From: Brenneria goodwinii
GTDB taxonomy: Bacteria; Pseudomonadota; Gammaproteobacteria; Enterobacterales; Enterobacteriaceae
Length of the DNA stretch: 64,000 bases
Assembly (NCBI RefSeq): GCF_002291445.1
Contig: NZ_CP014137.1
Span: 62,001-126,000, forward strand
Reading direction: 5' to 3'
This document shows, piece after piece, positions 17,429 through 26,641 of the stretch. Numbering within the stretch: the first letter of the stretch is position 1; each line of letters starts with the position of its first letter. The notes beneath the pieces were generated by a model. That model was not told the DNA's origin and searched no databases. It worked only from the letters and a program-made list of their open reading frames with translations. The translations under genes were made by a program, and so were the position numbers.

Positions 17429-18355
17429 ATGAGTAACGTAACGAAGTTTTCTGGCGTTTTTCCTCCCGTCCCAACGATTGTCGATGAGTTGGGGCAATTC
17501 GATCCCGCAGGCATGGGGAAACTGATTGATAAACTGATTGATGCCGGCGTTAATGGCATGCTGTTTTTAGGAAGCGGCGGGGAGTTTTGCCACTTAACTA
17601 AAAGACAGCGTTTCGAGATCGCCGAATTTGTGACCCGGTACGTTGATAAGCGTGTACCGATCCTTTTGGGAATTAGCAGTACCAGTACGCAAGAAGTTAT
17701 CGAATACGGTAAGCATGCGGATGAGTTGGGCGTGGATGCCGTATTGGTTTTAAACCCCTATTATGCGCTGCTCAATGATGATTATATCTATCATCATTTC
17801 AAGTCCGTCGCTTCAAATATCAAGTCTCCCATTATTGCCTACAATTTTCCGGCATTAACCGGCCAGGATATCAGTATTCCTTTATTACAACGATTTGCCA
17901 GCGATATACCTAACGTTATTGGCGTGAAAGACACAGTGGATAATGCCAGCCACATCAGGGAAATTATTAATAAAGTTAGACCGATCAGAGAAGATTTCGT
18001 TATTTTTGCCGGTTTTGATGAATACATGATGGATGCATTAATTCTTGGCGCGAATGGCGGTATTCCGGCTACCTGTAATTTCGCTCCATCCATCACCTGT
18101 GGGATTTATCAGTGTTTTAAACAAAAAAACTATAGCGAGATGTTCTTGCTTCAACGGCAACTCGCTAAGTTATCTTCAGTTTATAGTCTGGAAACGCCTT
18201 TTTTCGGTGTCATAAAAGAGGCGATAAAACTCTGTGGCCTGGATATTTCAACAAACGTTGTGCCTCCCGTCGAGCCGTTAAGTGTAGAAAAGAGGGCGCG
18301 TTTGATATCGATATTGGAATTTTCAGGACTCGTTACCCATTCAGCAAAACAATAA
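17429..18355 (+). CDS. 2-keto-3-deoxy-sugar-acid aldolase, YagE/dihydrodipicolinate-synthase family
   Basis: 308 aa, (beta/alpha)8 class I aldolase. Seen: LFLGSGGEFCHLT (substrate carboxylate loop), IIAYNFPALTGQDIS (catalytic Tyr), VIGVKDTVDN (Schiff-base Lys near residue 170). Overall it resembles E. coli YagE and YjhH, which cleave 2-keto-3-deoxy-gluconate or pentonate to pyruvate and an aldehyde. It is therefore not expected to be DapA. First gene of the operon, 14 bp after the operator. The dehydratase next to it would supply the 2-keto-3-deoxy substrate. Confidence 0.88.
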   Translation: MSNVTKFSGVFPPVPTIVDELGQFDPAGMGKLIDKLIDAGVNGMLFLGSGGEFCHLTKRQRFEIAEFVTRYVDKRVPILLGISSTSTQEVIEYGKHADELGVDAVLVLNPYYALLNDDYIYHHFKSVASNIKSPIIAYNFPALTGQDISIPLLQRFASDIPNVIGVKDTVDNASHIREIINKVRPIREDFVIFAGFDEYMMDALILGANGGIPATCNFAPSITCGIYQCFKQKNYSEMFLLQRQLAKLSSVYSLETPFFGVIKEAIKLCGLDISTNVVPPVEPLSVEKRARLISILEFSGLVTHSAKQ

Positions 18356-18376
18356 TATCAGCAAGAGAGCAATGTT

Positions 18377-19897
18377 ATGAGCAATATTTCTCCAGTAATA
18401 ATACTTCATCCAAATGATGATGTCGCTATTGCACGATTTCCTGTTAATCAGGGATATGTTGTTCCAGAGAGAGGCGTTGTTGTTTTAACAGAGATAAAGG
18501 AAGGTCATAAAATAGCATTAAGAGACATAGATATTAATCAGGCCGTTAAACGTTATAACCAGATTATTGGCTATGCCAGTCAGCCGATAAAAGCCGGCGA
18601 GCATATTCATTTACATAATCTAAAAATGGGAGAGTATGGTCAGGATTACGCTTTCTGCGTGGATAAAAAAGATAGCGAACCGCCCGCAGAGATCAGAACG
18701 TTTATGGGATACCGGCGGGCGAATGGCAAAGTCGCGACCCGTAATTATATTGGGGTTCTGACATCGGTAAACTGCAGCGCAACCGTGGCTAAAGCCATTG
18801 AAGAACACTTTAAAAGGGGGGGATTGGCCGATTACCCTAATATTGATGGCATCGTTGCCCTTCCGCAGAGTTTTGGCTGTGCGATGGACATGAAGGGCGA
18901 TCTGATGAAAATCATGCAACGAACGATGAGCGGCTATGCCAATCACGCCAACTTTGCCGGCGTGCTGATCGTCGGATTAGGGTGTGAATCGAATCAGATA
19001 AAAGAGCTGATCAAAATAGAAGCCATTAATGAAGGGCCGATGCTTCAGCATATGACCATCCAGGAAACCGGCGGGACGCAAAAAACGCTGAATAAAGGGA
19101 TTGAAATTATCGGAGGCATGTTAAGCCAGGCCAATAACCTGCAACGGGAAAACATTCCCGTTGCAGAATTGATTGTCGCGCTGGAATGCGGCGGTTCTGA
19201 CAGTTATTCCGGTATTTCCGCCAACCCGGCGCTGGGATATGCCGTCGATCTTTTAATTCAACAAGGGGGCACCGCGATTCTGGCGGAAACGCCGGAAATC
19301 TATGGCGCGGAATATATGCTTACCCGCCGGGCGGTTTCTCAGGAAGTCGGTCAAAAGCTCATCAAGCGGATCCGCTGGTGGGAAGATTATGCCATCCGTT
19401 GCCATGCGGAATTAAACAATAACCCTTCGGCCGGCAATAAAGAGGGCGGGCTTACCACTATCCTGGAGAAATCATTAGGCGCGATTGCGAAGGCCGGTAG
19501 CTCAAATCTGGTTGACGTATATGAATATGCCGAACAGGTGACGGCCAAAGGGCTGGTATTTATGGACACCCCGGGATACGACGCGTTTGCCTGCACCGGG
19601 CAGATTGCCGGCGGGGCAAACGTGATGTGCTTTACGACAGGCAGAGGGTCCGCTTATGGAGGAAAACCCACGCCCTGCATAAAAATTGCGTCTAATAACT
19701 TCCTGTGGCGGCGTCAGGAAGAAGATATGGATATTAACTGTGGCGATGTCGCCGATGGGCTGGAGTCATTAGAGTCTGCCGGAAGAAGAATATTCGAAAT
19801 GATAATTAACGTTGCTTCTGGGGAAAAAAGTAAAAGTGAAAAATTTGGCTATGGTTCATTAGAATTCGTTCCCTGGCAACCAGGCGCAATAATGTAA
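18377..19897 (+). CDS. UxaA/GarD-family sugar-acid dehydratase
   Basis: 506 aa, full-length two-domain form: N-terminal SAF-type domain (residues 1-95) and C-terminal dehydratase domain with ALECGGSDSYSGISANPALG, TPEIYGAEYMLTRRA, DTPGYDAFACTGQIAGGANV and TTGRGSAYGGKPTPCIKIA. The family (altronate and galactarate dehydratases) removes water from hexonates or hexarates, metal dependent, giving 2-keto-3-deoxy acids. The sequence is intermediate between UxaA and GarD, so the exact substrate is open. 21 bp behind the aldolase. Confidence 0.88.
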   Translation: MSNISPVIILHPNDDVAIARFPVNQGYVVPERGVVVLTEIKEGHKIALRDIDINQAVKRYNQIIGYASQPIKAGEHIHLHNLKMGEYGQDYAFCVDKKDSEPPAEIRTFMGYRRANGKVATRNYIGVLTSVNCSATVAKAIEEHFKRGGLADYPNIDGIVALPQSFGCAMDMKGDLMKIMQRTMSGYANHANFAGVLIVGLGCESNQIKELIKIEAINEGPMLQHMTIQETGGTQKTLNKGIEIIGGMLSQANNLQRENIPVAELIVALECGGSDSYSGISANPALGYAVDLLIQQGGTAILAETPEIYGAEYMLTRRAVSQEVGQKLIKRIRWWEDYAIRCHAELNNNPSAGNKEGGLTTILEKSLGAIAKAGSSNLVDVYEYAEQVTAKGLVFMDTPGYDAFACTGQIAGGANVMCFTTGRGSAYGGKPTPCIKIASNNFLWRRQEEDMDINCGDVADGLESLESAGRRIFEMIINVASGEKSKSEKFGYGSLEFVPWQPGAIM

Positions 19898-19948
19898 TTA
19901 ATCCAAGCGGTAAATTAATTTAACAGCTTTAATTAGTTGGGGGATAGT

Positions 19949-21262
19949 ATGTCTCAATATATTGAAACAACTAAAAAAGAAAAACCAACTGCTGTTCGCT
20001 GGTTTGTGTTCTTTTTAATGTTGGTGCTAGGTGCGATAAATTATATAGATAGAACGTCGTTAGGTATCGCCATGCCATTTATTCAGGAAGAATTTGGTAT
20101 TAAAGATCAACGTGTCGTCGGTTTATTACACAGCGCGTTTTTCTGGTCTTATGCATTGATGCAAATTCCAAGCGGTTTTTTAGCCGATAAATTTAAAACG
20201 CGGACGATTATTACCTGCGCCACCGTTGTCTGGGGAGCATTTCAGGCACTGGGCGCCGCATGCCACACCATCTTTCTATTGATGTTGACGCGTATAGGAC
20301 TGGGAATATCAGAAGCGCCTATTATGCCAGCCGGCGCCAAGCTGATGGGCAGTTGGCTAACGCCTAACGAAAGAGGAAGAGGATCGATGCTGTTAGACGG
20401 CGGCGCGCCCCTGGGCACGGCTTTCGGCGCCATTCTGTTAACCTGGCTGATCGGTCATTTCGGTTCTTGGCGGGCGGCGTTTGTCGTTGCCGGTGTGGGA
20501 ACCGTTTTAGTGGGGGTGGTCGCATGGTTTTATATACGCAATAAACCCAGTGAACATCCGGGCGTGAATCAGGCCGAATTACAACATATCGAAAAAGGGA
20601 TTGAACAAGCGGGCGGTATTGTTAACAAAAAATCGAGACTCAGAGATATCGTTCCCTACCTGACACAGGTTAACGTTATCGCGCTGATTTGCGGCTGGGT
20701 GTGCTACAGCATTGTCTTCTACGGGCTCATGGTTTGGGTTCCCGCTTATTTAAATCAGGAACATGGCTTTAATGTCAAAGAGATGGGCAGCGCCATGTTT
20801 ATGATGTTCATCATGTGTTTCGTCGGTCAACAGTTAGGCGGTTGGCTGGCGGATAAATGGCGTCAGGCGGGCGGTTCACCGAACAAGGTATTTCACACGC
20901 TGTTAGCCATCTCGGCAATCGTCTCCGGCGTTGGCGTCTTTTTATGCGCGAATACCAAAGATCCTTTGCTGGCCGTTATATTTCTGACCATCGCGCTATT
21001 TCCATTACGTTGGGCCAGCGTGTATTGGTCCATTCCCGGACTGTTGGGGGCTCAACATATGGCGGGCACCATCACCGGTACGATGAATTTCAGCAGTAAT
21101 ATGATTGCGGCGATTGTTCCCATCCTGGTTGGGTTTATGATCCAATCGACGGGTTCATATTATGCGGCGATGATGTTTTTTGCGGTGGCCGCTATTGGTT
21201 ATTTAGTTAGCTCATTACTTATTAATTTCAATAGAAAGTTGGTCGTCAAAGAAACTAAATAA
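19949..21262 (+). CDS. MFS importer, anion:cation symporter family (sugar acids)
   Basis: 437 aa from ATG 19949 (GGGGGA upstream; an in-frame TTG at 19937 is not preferred). Twelve predicted transmembrane helices in two halves with a central hydrophilic loop around residues 200-235. Signature LGAINYIDRTSLGIAMPFIQEEFGI and the motif GFLADKFKTRTII between helices 2 and 3 place it with GudP, GarP, ExuT and DgoT, proton symporters for hexuronate, glucarate and galactonate. It completes the uptake-dehydration-cleavage pathway. Confidence 0.88.
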   Translation: MSQYIETTKKEKPTAVRWFVFFLMLVLGAINYIDRTSLGIAMPFIQEEFGIKDQRVVGLLHSAFFWSYALMQIPSGFLADKFKTRTIITCATVVWGAFQALGAACHTIFLLMLTRIGLGISEAPIMPAGAKLMGSWLTPNERGRGSMLLDGGAPLGTAFGAILLTWLIGHFGSWRAAFVVAGVGTVLVGVVAWFYIRNKPSEHPGVNQAELQHIEKGIEQAGGIVNKKSRLRDIVPYLTQVNVIALICGWVCYSIVFYGLMVWVPAYLNQEHGFNVKEMGSAMFMMFIMCFVGQQLGGWLADKWRQAGGSPNKVFHTLLAISAIVSGVGVFLCANTKDPLLAVIFLTIALFPLRWASVYWSIPGLLGAQHMAGTITGTMNFSSNMIAAIVPILVGFMIQSTGSYYAAMMFFAVAAIGYLVSSLLINFNRKLVVKETK

Positions 21263-21614
21263 TATCTCTGTAATTAAACGATTCATGGTGAAGAATTTAA
21301 AAATAAAACATTTTTAATAAAGACTCTTTTTCTGTCGTCTGACTGAATCAATTAATTGATTATCCAACACCTGAAGGTTATCAATGAATGCCACTTATTG
21401 CGCCAGTCATGCAATGGGTGGCGTTTTTGCATCAATGATTTTACCGCCGCTTTTTACCGATAAGCGACCGATAGAAAGCATTGGGTATTCCGCCGGTTGC
21501 CGCCCGCGGCTGAGGTTGTCTGTTCATCAATCGACGTTTCTTCTGATTTCCTCCTTGTGTTCCCGCGAGTAGACCAATATAATTACGCGTCATTTTTTCA
21601 GCCGCACACATACA
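21263..21614. other. Gene-free stretch before the ribosomal protein operon
   Basis: 352 bp with no convincing gene. A 62-codon open frame at 21384-21572 has no ribosome site and no family likeness. The rpsF promoter should lie here but I cannot choose one with confidence. It is also the right boundary of the inserted sugar-acid locus. Confidence 0.45.
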
Positions 21615-21684
21615 CACGTTCCTTGCTTCCATGGGCCGCGGTTGACCCTGACAGGAGGCTGAATAATCCGTAAGGAGCAATTCG
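21615..21684 (+). promoter_or_regulatory. Probable S6:S18 autoregulatory leader of rpsF
   Basis: The 5' untranslated region before rpsF (CTTCCATGGGCCGCGG ... GAATAATCCGTAAGGAG) looks essentially the same as the E. coli leader. A conserved CCG-containing bulge there binds the S6:S18 complex to repress translation. Here CCG occurs at about 21640 and 21668. I did not fold the RNA. Confidence 0.5.
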
Positions 21685-22077
21685 ATGCGTCATTACGAAA
21701 TCGTTTTTATGGTTCATCCTGACCAAAGCGAACAGGTTCCAGGCATGATCGAACGCTACACTGGTGCTATCACCGGTGCGGAAGGTACGATCCACCGTCT
21801 GGAAGACTGGGGCCGCCGTCAACTGGCTTACCCGATCAACAAACTGCACAAAGCACACTACGTTCTGCTGAACGTTGAAGCGCCGCAGGAAGTGATCGAT
21901 GAGCTGGAAACAAACTTCCGCTTCAACGACGCCGTTATCCGCAGCATGATTATGCGCGTTAAACACGCGGTAACCGAAGCATCCCCGATGGTGAAAGCGA
22001 AAGACGAACGCCGCGAGCGTCGTGAAGATTTCGCAGAATCCAACGATGATGCAAATTCTGGGGATTCTGAAGAGTAA
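21685..22077 (+). CDS. rpsF: Small ribosomal subunit protein S6
   Basis: 130 aa. The MRHYEIVFMVHPDQSEQVPGMIERY start and LEDWGRRQLAYPINKLHKAHYVLLNVEA are diagnostic for bS6, and the acidic tail is where RimK adds glutamates in E. coli (tail SNDDANSGDSEE). It pairs with S18 on the 30S platform. First gene of rpsF-priB-rpsR-rplI. AAGGAG ribosome site. Confidence 0.98.
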   Translation: MRHYEIVFMVHPDQSEQVPGMIERYTGAITGAEGTIHRLEDWGRRQLAYPINKLHKAHYVLLNVEAPQEVIDELETNFRFNDAVIRSMIMRVKHAVTEASPMVKAKDERRERREDFAESNDDANSGDSEE

Positions 22078-22082
22078 TTGTT

Positions 22083-22403
22083 GTGGTGACGACCAATCGT
22101 CTGGTGTTGTCCGGCACGGTGTGCAAGACCCCCATTCGTAAAGTCAGTCCTTCGGGTATTCCTCACTGCCAATTTGTGCTTGAGCACCGATCAACGCAGG
22201 AGGAAGCCGGATTTAACCGGCAAGCATGGTGTCGTATGCCCGTGATTGTCAGTGGACCCGCGTCACAAGCATTTACCCACAGTATAACGGTCGGCACGCA
22301 ACTCACCGTGTACGGGTTTATTAGCTGCCATCAAGGGCGCAATGGCCTGAGCAAGATTGTGTTACATGCCGAGCAGATTGAATTGATAGATTCTGGAGAC
22401 TAG
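22083..22403 (+). CDS. priB: Primosomal replication protein N
   Basis: 106 aa from GTG 22083; the adjacent GTG at 22086 is equally possible. Single OB-fold, homodimeric, binds ssDNA and PriA during replication restart. Diagnostic stretches: [41 protein letters not shown] and [18 protein letters not shown]. Non-AUG start and position between rpsF and rpsR as in E. coli. Confidence 0.97.
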
Positions 22404-22407
22404 CCAA

Positions 22408-22635
22408 ATGGCACGTTATTTCCGTCGTCGCAAGTTCTGCCGTTTCACCGCGGAAGGCGTTATCGAGATCGATTATAAAGACATCGCTACGCTGAAAAAC
22501 TACATCACTGAAAGCGGCAAGATCGTTCCTAGCCGTATCACTGGTACTCGTGCAAAATACCAGCGTCAGCTGGCTCGCGCTATCAAGCGTGCGCGTTACT
22601 TGTCTTTGTTGCCGTACACTGATCGTCATCAGTAA
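22408..22635 (+). CDS. rpsR: Small ribosomal subunit protein S18
   Basis: 75 aa. [25 protein letters not shown] and [25 protein letters not shown] are the invariant bS18 sequence. It binds S6 and 16S rRNA on the platform. Starts 5 bp after priB. Confidence 0.98.
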
Positions 22636-22676
22636 TCGGTCACTGTCCATTAACGAGACTTTGAGAGGATAAGGTA

Positions 22677-23129
22677 ATGCAAGTTATTCTGCTTGATAAA
22701 GTAGCAAACCTGGGCAGCCTGGGTGATCAGGTAAACGTTAAATCGGGTTATGCTCGTAACTTCCTGGTTCCGCAGGGCAAAGCTGTGCCGGCAACCAAGA
22801 AAAACGTTGAGTTCTTCGAAGCGCGCCGTGCTGAACTGGAAGCCAAACTGGCTGAAGTTCTGGCTGCTGCCGAAGCTCGCGCCGCCAAGATCACTGAACT
22901 GGCAACCGTCACCATCGCGTCTAAAGCAGGCGACGAAGGTAAACTGTTCGGTTCTATCGGCACCCGTGATATCGCTGATGCGGTAACTGCGGCTGGTGTT
23001 GAAATTGCTAAGAGCGAAGTTCGTTTACCGAACGGCGTTCTGCGTACTCTGGGCGATCACGAAGTGAGCTTCCAGGTACACAGCGATGTGTTCGCTACGC
23101 TGAATGTAGTTGTCGTTGCCGAAGCGTAA
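22677..23129 (+). CDS. rplI: Large ribosomal subunit protein L9
   Basis: 150 aa. N-terminal rRNA-binding domain (MQVILLDKVANLGSLGDQVNVKSGYARNFLVP), long connecting helix (about 41-75) and C-terminal domain ending FQVHSDVFATLNVVVVAEA. Last gene of the operon; an intrinsic terminator follows 22 bp after the stop. Confidence 0.98.
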   Translation: MQVILLDKVANLGSLGDQVNVKSGYARNFLVPQGKAVPATKKNVEFFEARRAELEAKLAEVLAAAEARAAKITELATVTIASKAGDEGKLFGSIGTRDIADAVTAAGVEIAKSEVRLPNGVLRTLGDHEVSFQVHSDVFATLNVVVVAEA

Positions 23130-23150
23130 TTAACGCTTTTGTTGACGAGT

Positions 23151-23178
23151 AAAACGCTGGCCTTGCGCCAGCGTTTTG
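23151..23178 (+). terminator. Intrinsic terminator after rplI, bidirectional with ytfB
   Basis: Perfect 11-bp stem AAAACGCTGGC / GCCAGCGTTTT with a 5-base loop. The A run on one side and T run on the other allow it to serve both strands between convergent genes. Confidence 0.85.
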
Positions 23179-23217
23179 CATTTTCACCCTTCCACTTTTC
23201 AGGCCGTCGGCTTGTGA

Positions 23218-23796
23218 TTAGCGGGAGCGGGTAAATCCGCCGTCCGCATTGCGGGTAAACCTGACCACCTGATTGCCGGTCGTTTCTATTTCCAGTCCCG
23301 TTACCGCGCCTTGCGCGTTCAACTGTAATTTTACTTCCTGACCGGCTCGCAGATTGCTGAGCGGTTTGTCATCGCCTTCCACCTGCGCCATCGCGAAGAC
23401 ATCGCCGACCGGCAGATTGTTATCGCGAAATAGCTGCGCCAGCGTCTGACCGGAACTAATTTGATAGTTGCGCCAGGTCGTTTCCGTATGTTGCGGCGCG
23501 GATTGAACCGGCGGCGCCGGCTGGGCGGCGGGGGCTTGTTGCGGCGCCGATGGTCTGTTTTCGATAATTTCCGCCTGCAGCGGCGCGGATGGTTCCGTCG
23601 CCACCGGCATCGGTTGCGGGGAAGTGGCGGGGGGCGGGCTGTAAGGCCAGAGTAACGCCACCAGTACGATAGCGGCAGCCACCAGCATCCAACGGCGATG
23701 GAAGGGAGGGAGCGGTTCCATCCAATGGTAGCTATCAGGCAGATGCCAGATTTTCTTCAACGCGGCTTTGATCCGCAGACCTGATAATGATTGCAA
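23218..23796 (-). CDS. ytfB: OapA-family cell-surface/division protein YtfB
   Basis: 192 aa from TTG 23796 with GGAGGAG upstream. N-terminal YtfB motif KKIWHLPDSYHWMEPLPPFHRR, one transmembrane helix (residues 36-50, LVAAAIVLVALLWPYS), proline/glutamine-rich periplasmic linker (50-105), and C-terminal OapA/LysM-like domain WRNYQISSGQTLAQLFRDNNLP. E. coli YtfB binds peptidoglycan at the septum and is linked to cell division and adhesion. Same place as in E. coli, between rplI and fklB. Confidence 0.92.
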   Translation of the reverse strand: MQSLSGLRIKAALKKIWHLPDSYHWMEPLPPFHRRWMLVAAAIVLVALLWPYSPPPATSPQPMPVATEPSAPLQAEIIENRPSAPQQAPAAQPAPPVQSAPQHTETTWRNYQISSGQTLAQLFRDNNLPVGDVFAMAQVEGDDKPLSNLRAGQEVKLQLNAQGAVTGLEIETTGNQVVRFTRNADGGFTRSR

Positions 23797-23832
23797 TGGG
23801 TTATTCTCCTCCCCAGCTTTGAATTTTCAGTA

Positions 23833-23868
23833 TATACCCTTCATCTTGCAAGTTGCAGATCTGTTGGC
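23833..23868. repeat. Half copy of the anfH-anfD intergenic repeat
   Basis: TATACCCTTCATCTTGCAAG TTGCAGATCTGTTGGC matches the left arm of the element at 73-108. The right arm is missing. Confidence 0.65.
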
Positions 23869-24025
23869 TTCCTGCATTCTTAAATCTGGCGAATAGTGAT
23901 CCGCAAGCCGAAATGCCGCCGTTTACTCGCGGATAAACGTGACACATTCGCACACAGGATTTTACCCTAATCTCGCGCGCTGTTATGCTGCGCTTTCGGT
24001 TTTTTACAGTTTAAAAGGAACATCC

Positions 24026-24646
24026 ATGACAACCCCTTCTTTTGATAGCGTCGAAGCGCAGGCAAGTTACGGCATCGGCTTACAGGTAGGCCAACAACTA
24101 CAGGAATCCGGTCTTGAAGGGTTGATCCCTGAAGCGCTGGTCGCCGGCTTGCGCGATGCGCTGGAAGGTCATGCGCCGGTGGTTCCCGTGGATGTGGTTC
24201 ATCGGGCCTTGCGTGAGGTTCATGAGCGTGCGAGCGCCGTCCGCCGTGAACGTCAGCAGGCATTGGCGGTTGAAGGACAACAATTTCTGGCCGAAAACGC
24301 GCAGAAAGAGGGTGTGAGCAGCACCGAGTCTGGCTTACAGTTCCGCGTATTGACGCAGGGCGAGGGGGAAATCCCTTCCCGTCAGGATCGCGTACGCGTG
24401 CATTATACCGGCCGGCTGATTGACGGCAGCGTGTTTGATAGTTCGGTCGAGCGCGGTCAACCCGCTGAATTTCCGGTAAACGGCGTGATCCCCGGCTGGA
24501 TTGAGGCGTTAACGCTGATGCCGGTCGGCTCCAAGTGGGAACTGTATATCCCCCAGGAGCTGGCCTATGGCGAACGTGGCGCGGGCGCGTCCATTCCGCC
24601 GTTCAGCGCCTTGATTTTTGAAGTCGAGCTGCTGGAAATTCTGTAA
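24026..24646 (+). CDS. fklB: FKBP-type 22-kDa peptidyl-prolyl cis-trans isomerase
   Basis: 206 aa from ATG 24026 (AAAGGAA upstream; an earlier ATG at 23939 adds unlike residues). N-terminal helical dimerisation domain (EAQASYGIGLQVGQQLQESG) and C-terminal FKBP domain from about residue 105: VRVHYTGRLIDGSVFDSS, GVIPGWIEAL, WELYIPQELAYGERGAG. Length equals E. coli FklB. Cytoplasmic proline isomerase/chaperone. Confidence 0.97.
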   Translation: MTTPSFDSVEAQASYGIGLQVGQQLQESGLEGLIPEALVAGLRDALEGHAPVVPVDVVHRALREVHERASAVRRERQQALAVEGQQFLAENAQKEGVSSTESGLQFRVLTQGEGEIPSRQDRVRVHYTGRLIDGSVFDSSVERGQPAEFPVNGVIPGWIEALTLMPVGSKWELYIPQELAYGERGAGASIPPFSALIFEVELLEIL

Positions 24647-24665
24647 GCTCAATGGAGTAAAAGCG

Positions 24666-24690
24666 AAGGCGCTCATCGGGCGCCTTTTTT
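24666..24690 (+). terminator. Intrinsic terminator after fklB
   Basis: AAGGCGC - 7-base loop - GCGCCTT followed by six T in total. 20 bp after the stop codon. Confidence 0.85.
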
Positions 24691-24717
24691 GTCCGCAGGG
24701 AAAGAGCAGGACTACGA

Positions 24718-26385
24718 TCAATGCGTTGTATTACGCTGTTCGAGCGACTGGGTAACGGACTGTAGCAATTTCGGCATGTCCATTTTGGGCAAAACGACTT
24801 CAACCACCGACAGGCGGGGTTCTCTGTTTATTTCACTCAGCGTCTGAGCCAGTTGCGATGGCGATGTTGTTCGCCGACAAAGAACGTTATCGCTGTCGGC
24901 GCCCAGCGCGGCAGGCAGTTGCGTCCAGTTCCAGGCCGCGATGTCATTGTAGCGCTGCTCTGGGCCATGTATTGCCCGTTCGACGGTATACCCTTGATTA
25001 TTAATTACAAAGATCACAATTTTAAGATCGTCCCGGATGATTGAGCCAAGTTCTTGTACGGTGAGCTGGAGTGCGCCGTCGCCAATCAGCAGAACGACTC
25101 GACGTTCCGGAGCCGCTATTTGCGCGCCGAAAGCAGCGGGTAACGCAAAGCCGATAGATCCCCATAATGCCTGAACAATAAACTGGCAATTTTGTGGCAG
25201 AGTGAGCGCCGCGGCGCCAAAGCAGGACGTTCCTTGTTCCGTAACGAGGATATCGCCAGGCTTCAGGAAGCCCTGAATTTGCCGCCAAAACCCGCGTTGA
25301 TCCAGTTTATCCTTTTCATCTGAAGATGGGAGGGCGGGGGGCGTAATCGCCGCGTGCCGCCAGCGAGATGAAAACGCGGATGTTATCTTCTCTAATACTT
25401 CGATCGCGGTTAGCATCGGAATATTGGAAAATGTTTTATGCCCTACACGGGTTGTATCAGGCTGAATATCAATACTTTTCTCCGTTGGGATCTGGTGGCT
25501 GAATCCGGCGGTGATGGTATCGATAAAACGCACGCCGACACAAATGATCACATCCACATCTTCAATCAGCGATCTTATTTTTTCATCACTGGCGTGGCCT
25601 GAATAAGTGCCTGTGAAGCAGGGATGTTGTTCGTTCAGGGTGCTTTTACCCATCAGTAAGGTTGCGTGCGGGAAAGACATATGATCCAGCCAGCGTTGCA
25701 AAGATTTTGCGGCGCCAAAGCGTTGCGCAAGAAAATCTGCCAGCAATGATACCGAATTCGCCGTAGCGAGTATTTCTGTTGCGGCATCAATGAATTCTTG
25801 TAGCGATGCATCAGAGCACACGGGTTCCGGTATCGGCAACGGACAAGGGCGATTTTCGGTTGGTGCAGACGCCACATCCAGCGGCAGAAATAAATAAACC
25901 GGCTGACGGCGGCGCAGCGCTTCTCCAACCACCCGATCGATTTCCGAGGTTGCGTTTGCGATAGTCAGCTTGGCGGCGATTGCGGTGACTTCCGCCGCCA
26001 TACGGAAAAAATGATCGAACTCGCCATCTCCCAATGTGTGATGAAGCAACTCTCTTTTATGCTGTGATAAAAAAGTGGGGGCGACGGCAATGTGAATCAC
26101 CGGTACGTATTCTGCGTAACTTCCGGCAATACCGTTAATCGCACTGAGTTCACCGACGCCAAAGGTGGTCAACAGGGCTGCGGCGGGTTTGCACCGCGCA
26201 TATCCATCGGCGGCATATGCCGCATTCAATTCGTTGGCACAGCCAACCCAGGTGATATGATCATGGTTAAGAACGTGGTCGAGAAATTGCAGATTGTAAT
26301 CACCTGGTACGCCAAAAAGATGTTTGATCCCTGTTTGTGCAAGACGATCCAGTAAATAGTCGCCTATCGTATAGCCGCTGAGCAT
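24718..26385 (-). CDS. ipdC: Indolepyruvate/phenylpyruvate-type decarboxylase
   Basis: 555 aa from ATG 26385 (GGAG 6 bp upstream). Thiamine-diphosphate enzyme that decarboxylates indole-3-pyruvate to indole-3-acetaldehyde, the key step of one auxin pathway. N-terminal PYR domain with catalytic Glu (GCANELNAAYAADGYAR) and paired His (LLHHTLGDGEFDHF); middle domain; C-terminal TPP domain with GDGALQLTVQELGSIIRDDL...NNQGYTVE. The FGVPGDYNLQFLDHV start is typical of Enterobacter and Pantoea IpdC. Pyruvate decarboxylase is the alternative, since specificity cannot be read from motifs. Transcribed alone, with no partner in operon. Confidence 0.87.
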   Translation of the reverse strand: MLSGYTIGDYLLDRLAQTGIKHLFGVPGDYNLQFLDHVLNHDHITWVGCANELNAAYAADGYARCKPAAALLTTFGVGELSAINGIAGSYAEYVPVIHIAVAPTFLSQHKRELLHHTLGDGEFDHFFRMAAEVTAIAAKLTIANATSEIDRVVGEALRRRQPVYLFLPLDVASAPTENRPCPLPIPEPVCSDASLQEFIDAATEILATANSVSLLADFLAQRFGAAKSLQRWLDHMSFPHATLLMGKSTLNEQHPCFTGTYSGHASDEKIRSLIEDVDVIICVGVRFIDTITAGFSHQIPTEKSIDIQPDTTRVGHKTFSNIPMLTAIEVLEKITSAFSSRWRHAAITPPALPSSDEKDKLDQRGFWRQIQGFLKPGDILVTEQGTSCFGAAALTLPQNCQFIVQALWGSIGFALPAAFGAQIAAPERRVVLLIGDGALQLTVQELGSIIRDDLKIVIFVINNQGYTVERAIHGPEQRYNDIAAWNWTQLPAALGADSDNVLCRRTTSPSQLAQTLSEINREPRLSVVEVVLPKMDMPKLLQSVTQSLEQRNTTH

Positions 26386-26641
26386 AGTTTTCTCCAATGT
26401 GTAATGATCTCACATGTAAGTATTAGCGGTATGTTAAAAATCTCTAATGTTTAGTATGCATAAGAGCGGCGGTTAAACGCGTATTTGCTGATAAGTAACC
26501 TGGAAAGTTGCGTGTATGATGATTTTTTTTAATGAGTAGGGATGGCTTTGTCTGAGGTGCTTCGTGTCAGTATTGACATTATGGCGGCGTTACATTGAAT
26601 AACGGCGCTCAGCGAGCGCCATACAGGCGTGCTAATGAGCC

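Noticed and set aside
21384..21572. 62-codon frame before rpsF
   Set aside because: No family likeness; lies in the expected promoter/leader region of the ribosomal protein operon.
26386..26420. CRP-like site upstream of ipdC (TGTGT...TCACA)
   Set aside because: Half-sites are separated by 7 bp where 6 are needed and one base deviates; too weak to report as a site.
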